The notes under the pieces are model-generated. The model saw nothing but the letters and a program-made list of their open reading frames with translations, was not told the origin of the DNA and did no database searches. A stretch of DNA of 41,816 nucleotides, taken from assembly GCA_023664725.1 (NCBI GenBank), contig JAMPFA010000011.1, positions 1 through 41,816 on the forward strand, read 5' to 3'. This DNA is from Roseburia sp. Lineage in GTDB: Bacteria > Bacillota > Clostridia > Lachnospirales > Lachnospiraceae. A program made the position numbers and the translations under genes. Positions 41,762 through 41,816 of this stretch are shown here, one piece after another (positions within the stretch are counted from its first letter, which is position 1; every line of letters begins with the position of its first letter).

Positions 41762-41816
41762 AAAAGCGGTGAGTCCTACCGAGAGTGGAACCTATAAAAG
41801 CGGTGAGTCCTACCGA
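41762..41816 (+). repeat. 34-bp tandem repeat, cut by window end
   Basis: A 21-bp core containing GCGGTGAGTCCTACCGA occurs at 41762-41782 and 41796-41816, a 34-bp period with a 13-bp linker. A weaker resemblance in the bases just before the first copy (CCTGTAAAAA vs CCTATAAAA) suggests an older unit. Period 34 shifts the frame and stops occur, so it is not coding. The minus strand reads CGGT-AGGACTC-ACCG-CTTTT, a short terminator-like hairpin in each unit. Confidence 0.75.

Noticed and set aside
41762-41816. Possible CRISPR array at the right edge
   Set aside because: The linker is only 13 bp, the unit is a uniform 34 bp as far as visible, and no cas genes are near; a tandem repeat is the simpler reading.

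Overview
The window looks like a chromosomal segment of a gut-type Lachnospiraceae (Clostridia, Firmicutes). Evidence: strong AGGAGG ribosome binding sites, moderate GC, TTG starts, the conserved gene string birA-DUF6145-coaX-dusB-hypothetical-greA-lysS, and family-typical genes such as DUF5702/DUF6382 Tad-pilus proteins and a FlxA-like protein. I cannot name the genus with confidence. No tRNA, rRNA or CRISPR array was seen.

Layout. (1) 1-558: 5' end of an IS110-family transposase gene that has lost its C-terminal domain. (2) 809-5021: distal half of a Tad/Flp type IVb pilus locus (Flp1 pilin, DUF5702 protein, TadE-like protein with a cysteine-rich tail, prepilin peptidase, small pseudopilin, DUF6382-FHA protein). 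The motor genes would lie left of the window. (3) 5090-7222: rhomboid protease, a flavodoxin-like/SCP2 fusion, and a HIT hydrolase. (4) 7276-10464: a lone murG (minus), a small one-TM protein, and pgi. (5) 10791-13279: a secreted SH3/SleB cell-wall hydrolase with a WalR-type box at its promoter, then an SPFH/band-7 protein. (6) 13282-20013: argF, birA, DUF6145, coaX, dusB, a hypothetical, greA and lysS, tightly packed on one strand.

(7) About 20014-30780 is an accessory zone full of decayed and imported DNA. It holds a broken DUF6075 gene, an internally deleted IS30-family element with 30-bp inverted repeats, and a 31-codon membrane-peptide gene with its own promoter and terminator. It continues with a Sel1-repeat lipoprotein, a TetR-CPBP protease pair, a broken minus-strand ORF, and a glycerate kinase relic. 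The relic is cut by an HNH-nuclease gene, which is followed by a phage-like gene. Next comes a type II restriction-modification pair whose methyltransferase carries an N-terminal helix-turn-helix and has a palindrome in its promoter. A multiply frameshifted minus-strand pseudogene closes the zone.

(8) 30775-35276: a sensor kinase/response regulator pair divergent from a three-gene ABC transporter of the lantibiotic-immunity type; the intergenic region carries 11-bp-spaced direct repeats that suit the regulator. (9) 35295-38614: nagB-nagA (minus), an FMN/FeS flavoprotein and a histidine phosphatase. (10) 38716-41688: a LytTR regulator, a GHKL sensor kinase and a FlxA-like coiled-coil protein. 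The window ends inside a 34-bp tandem repeat.

The strongest leads are the self-regulating-looking HTH-methyltransferase RM system with its HNH/phage-like neighbours, the 31-residue peptide gene, the WalR box at the SleB hydrolase, and the duplicated CHCC modules on the TadE-like protein.
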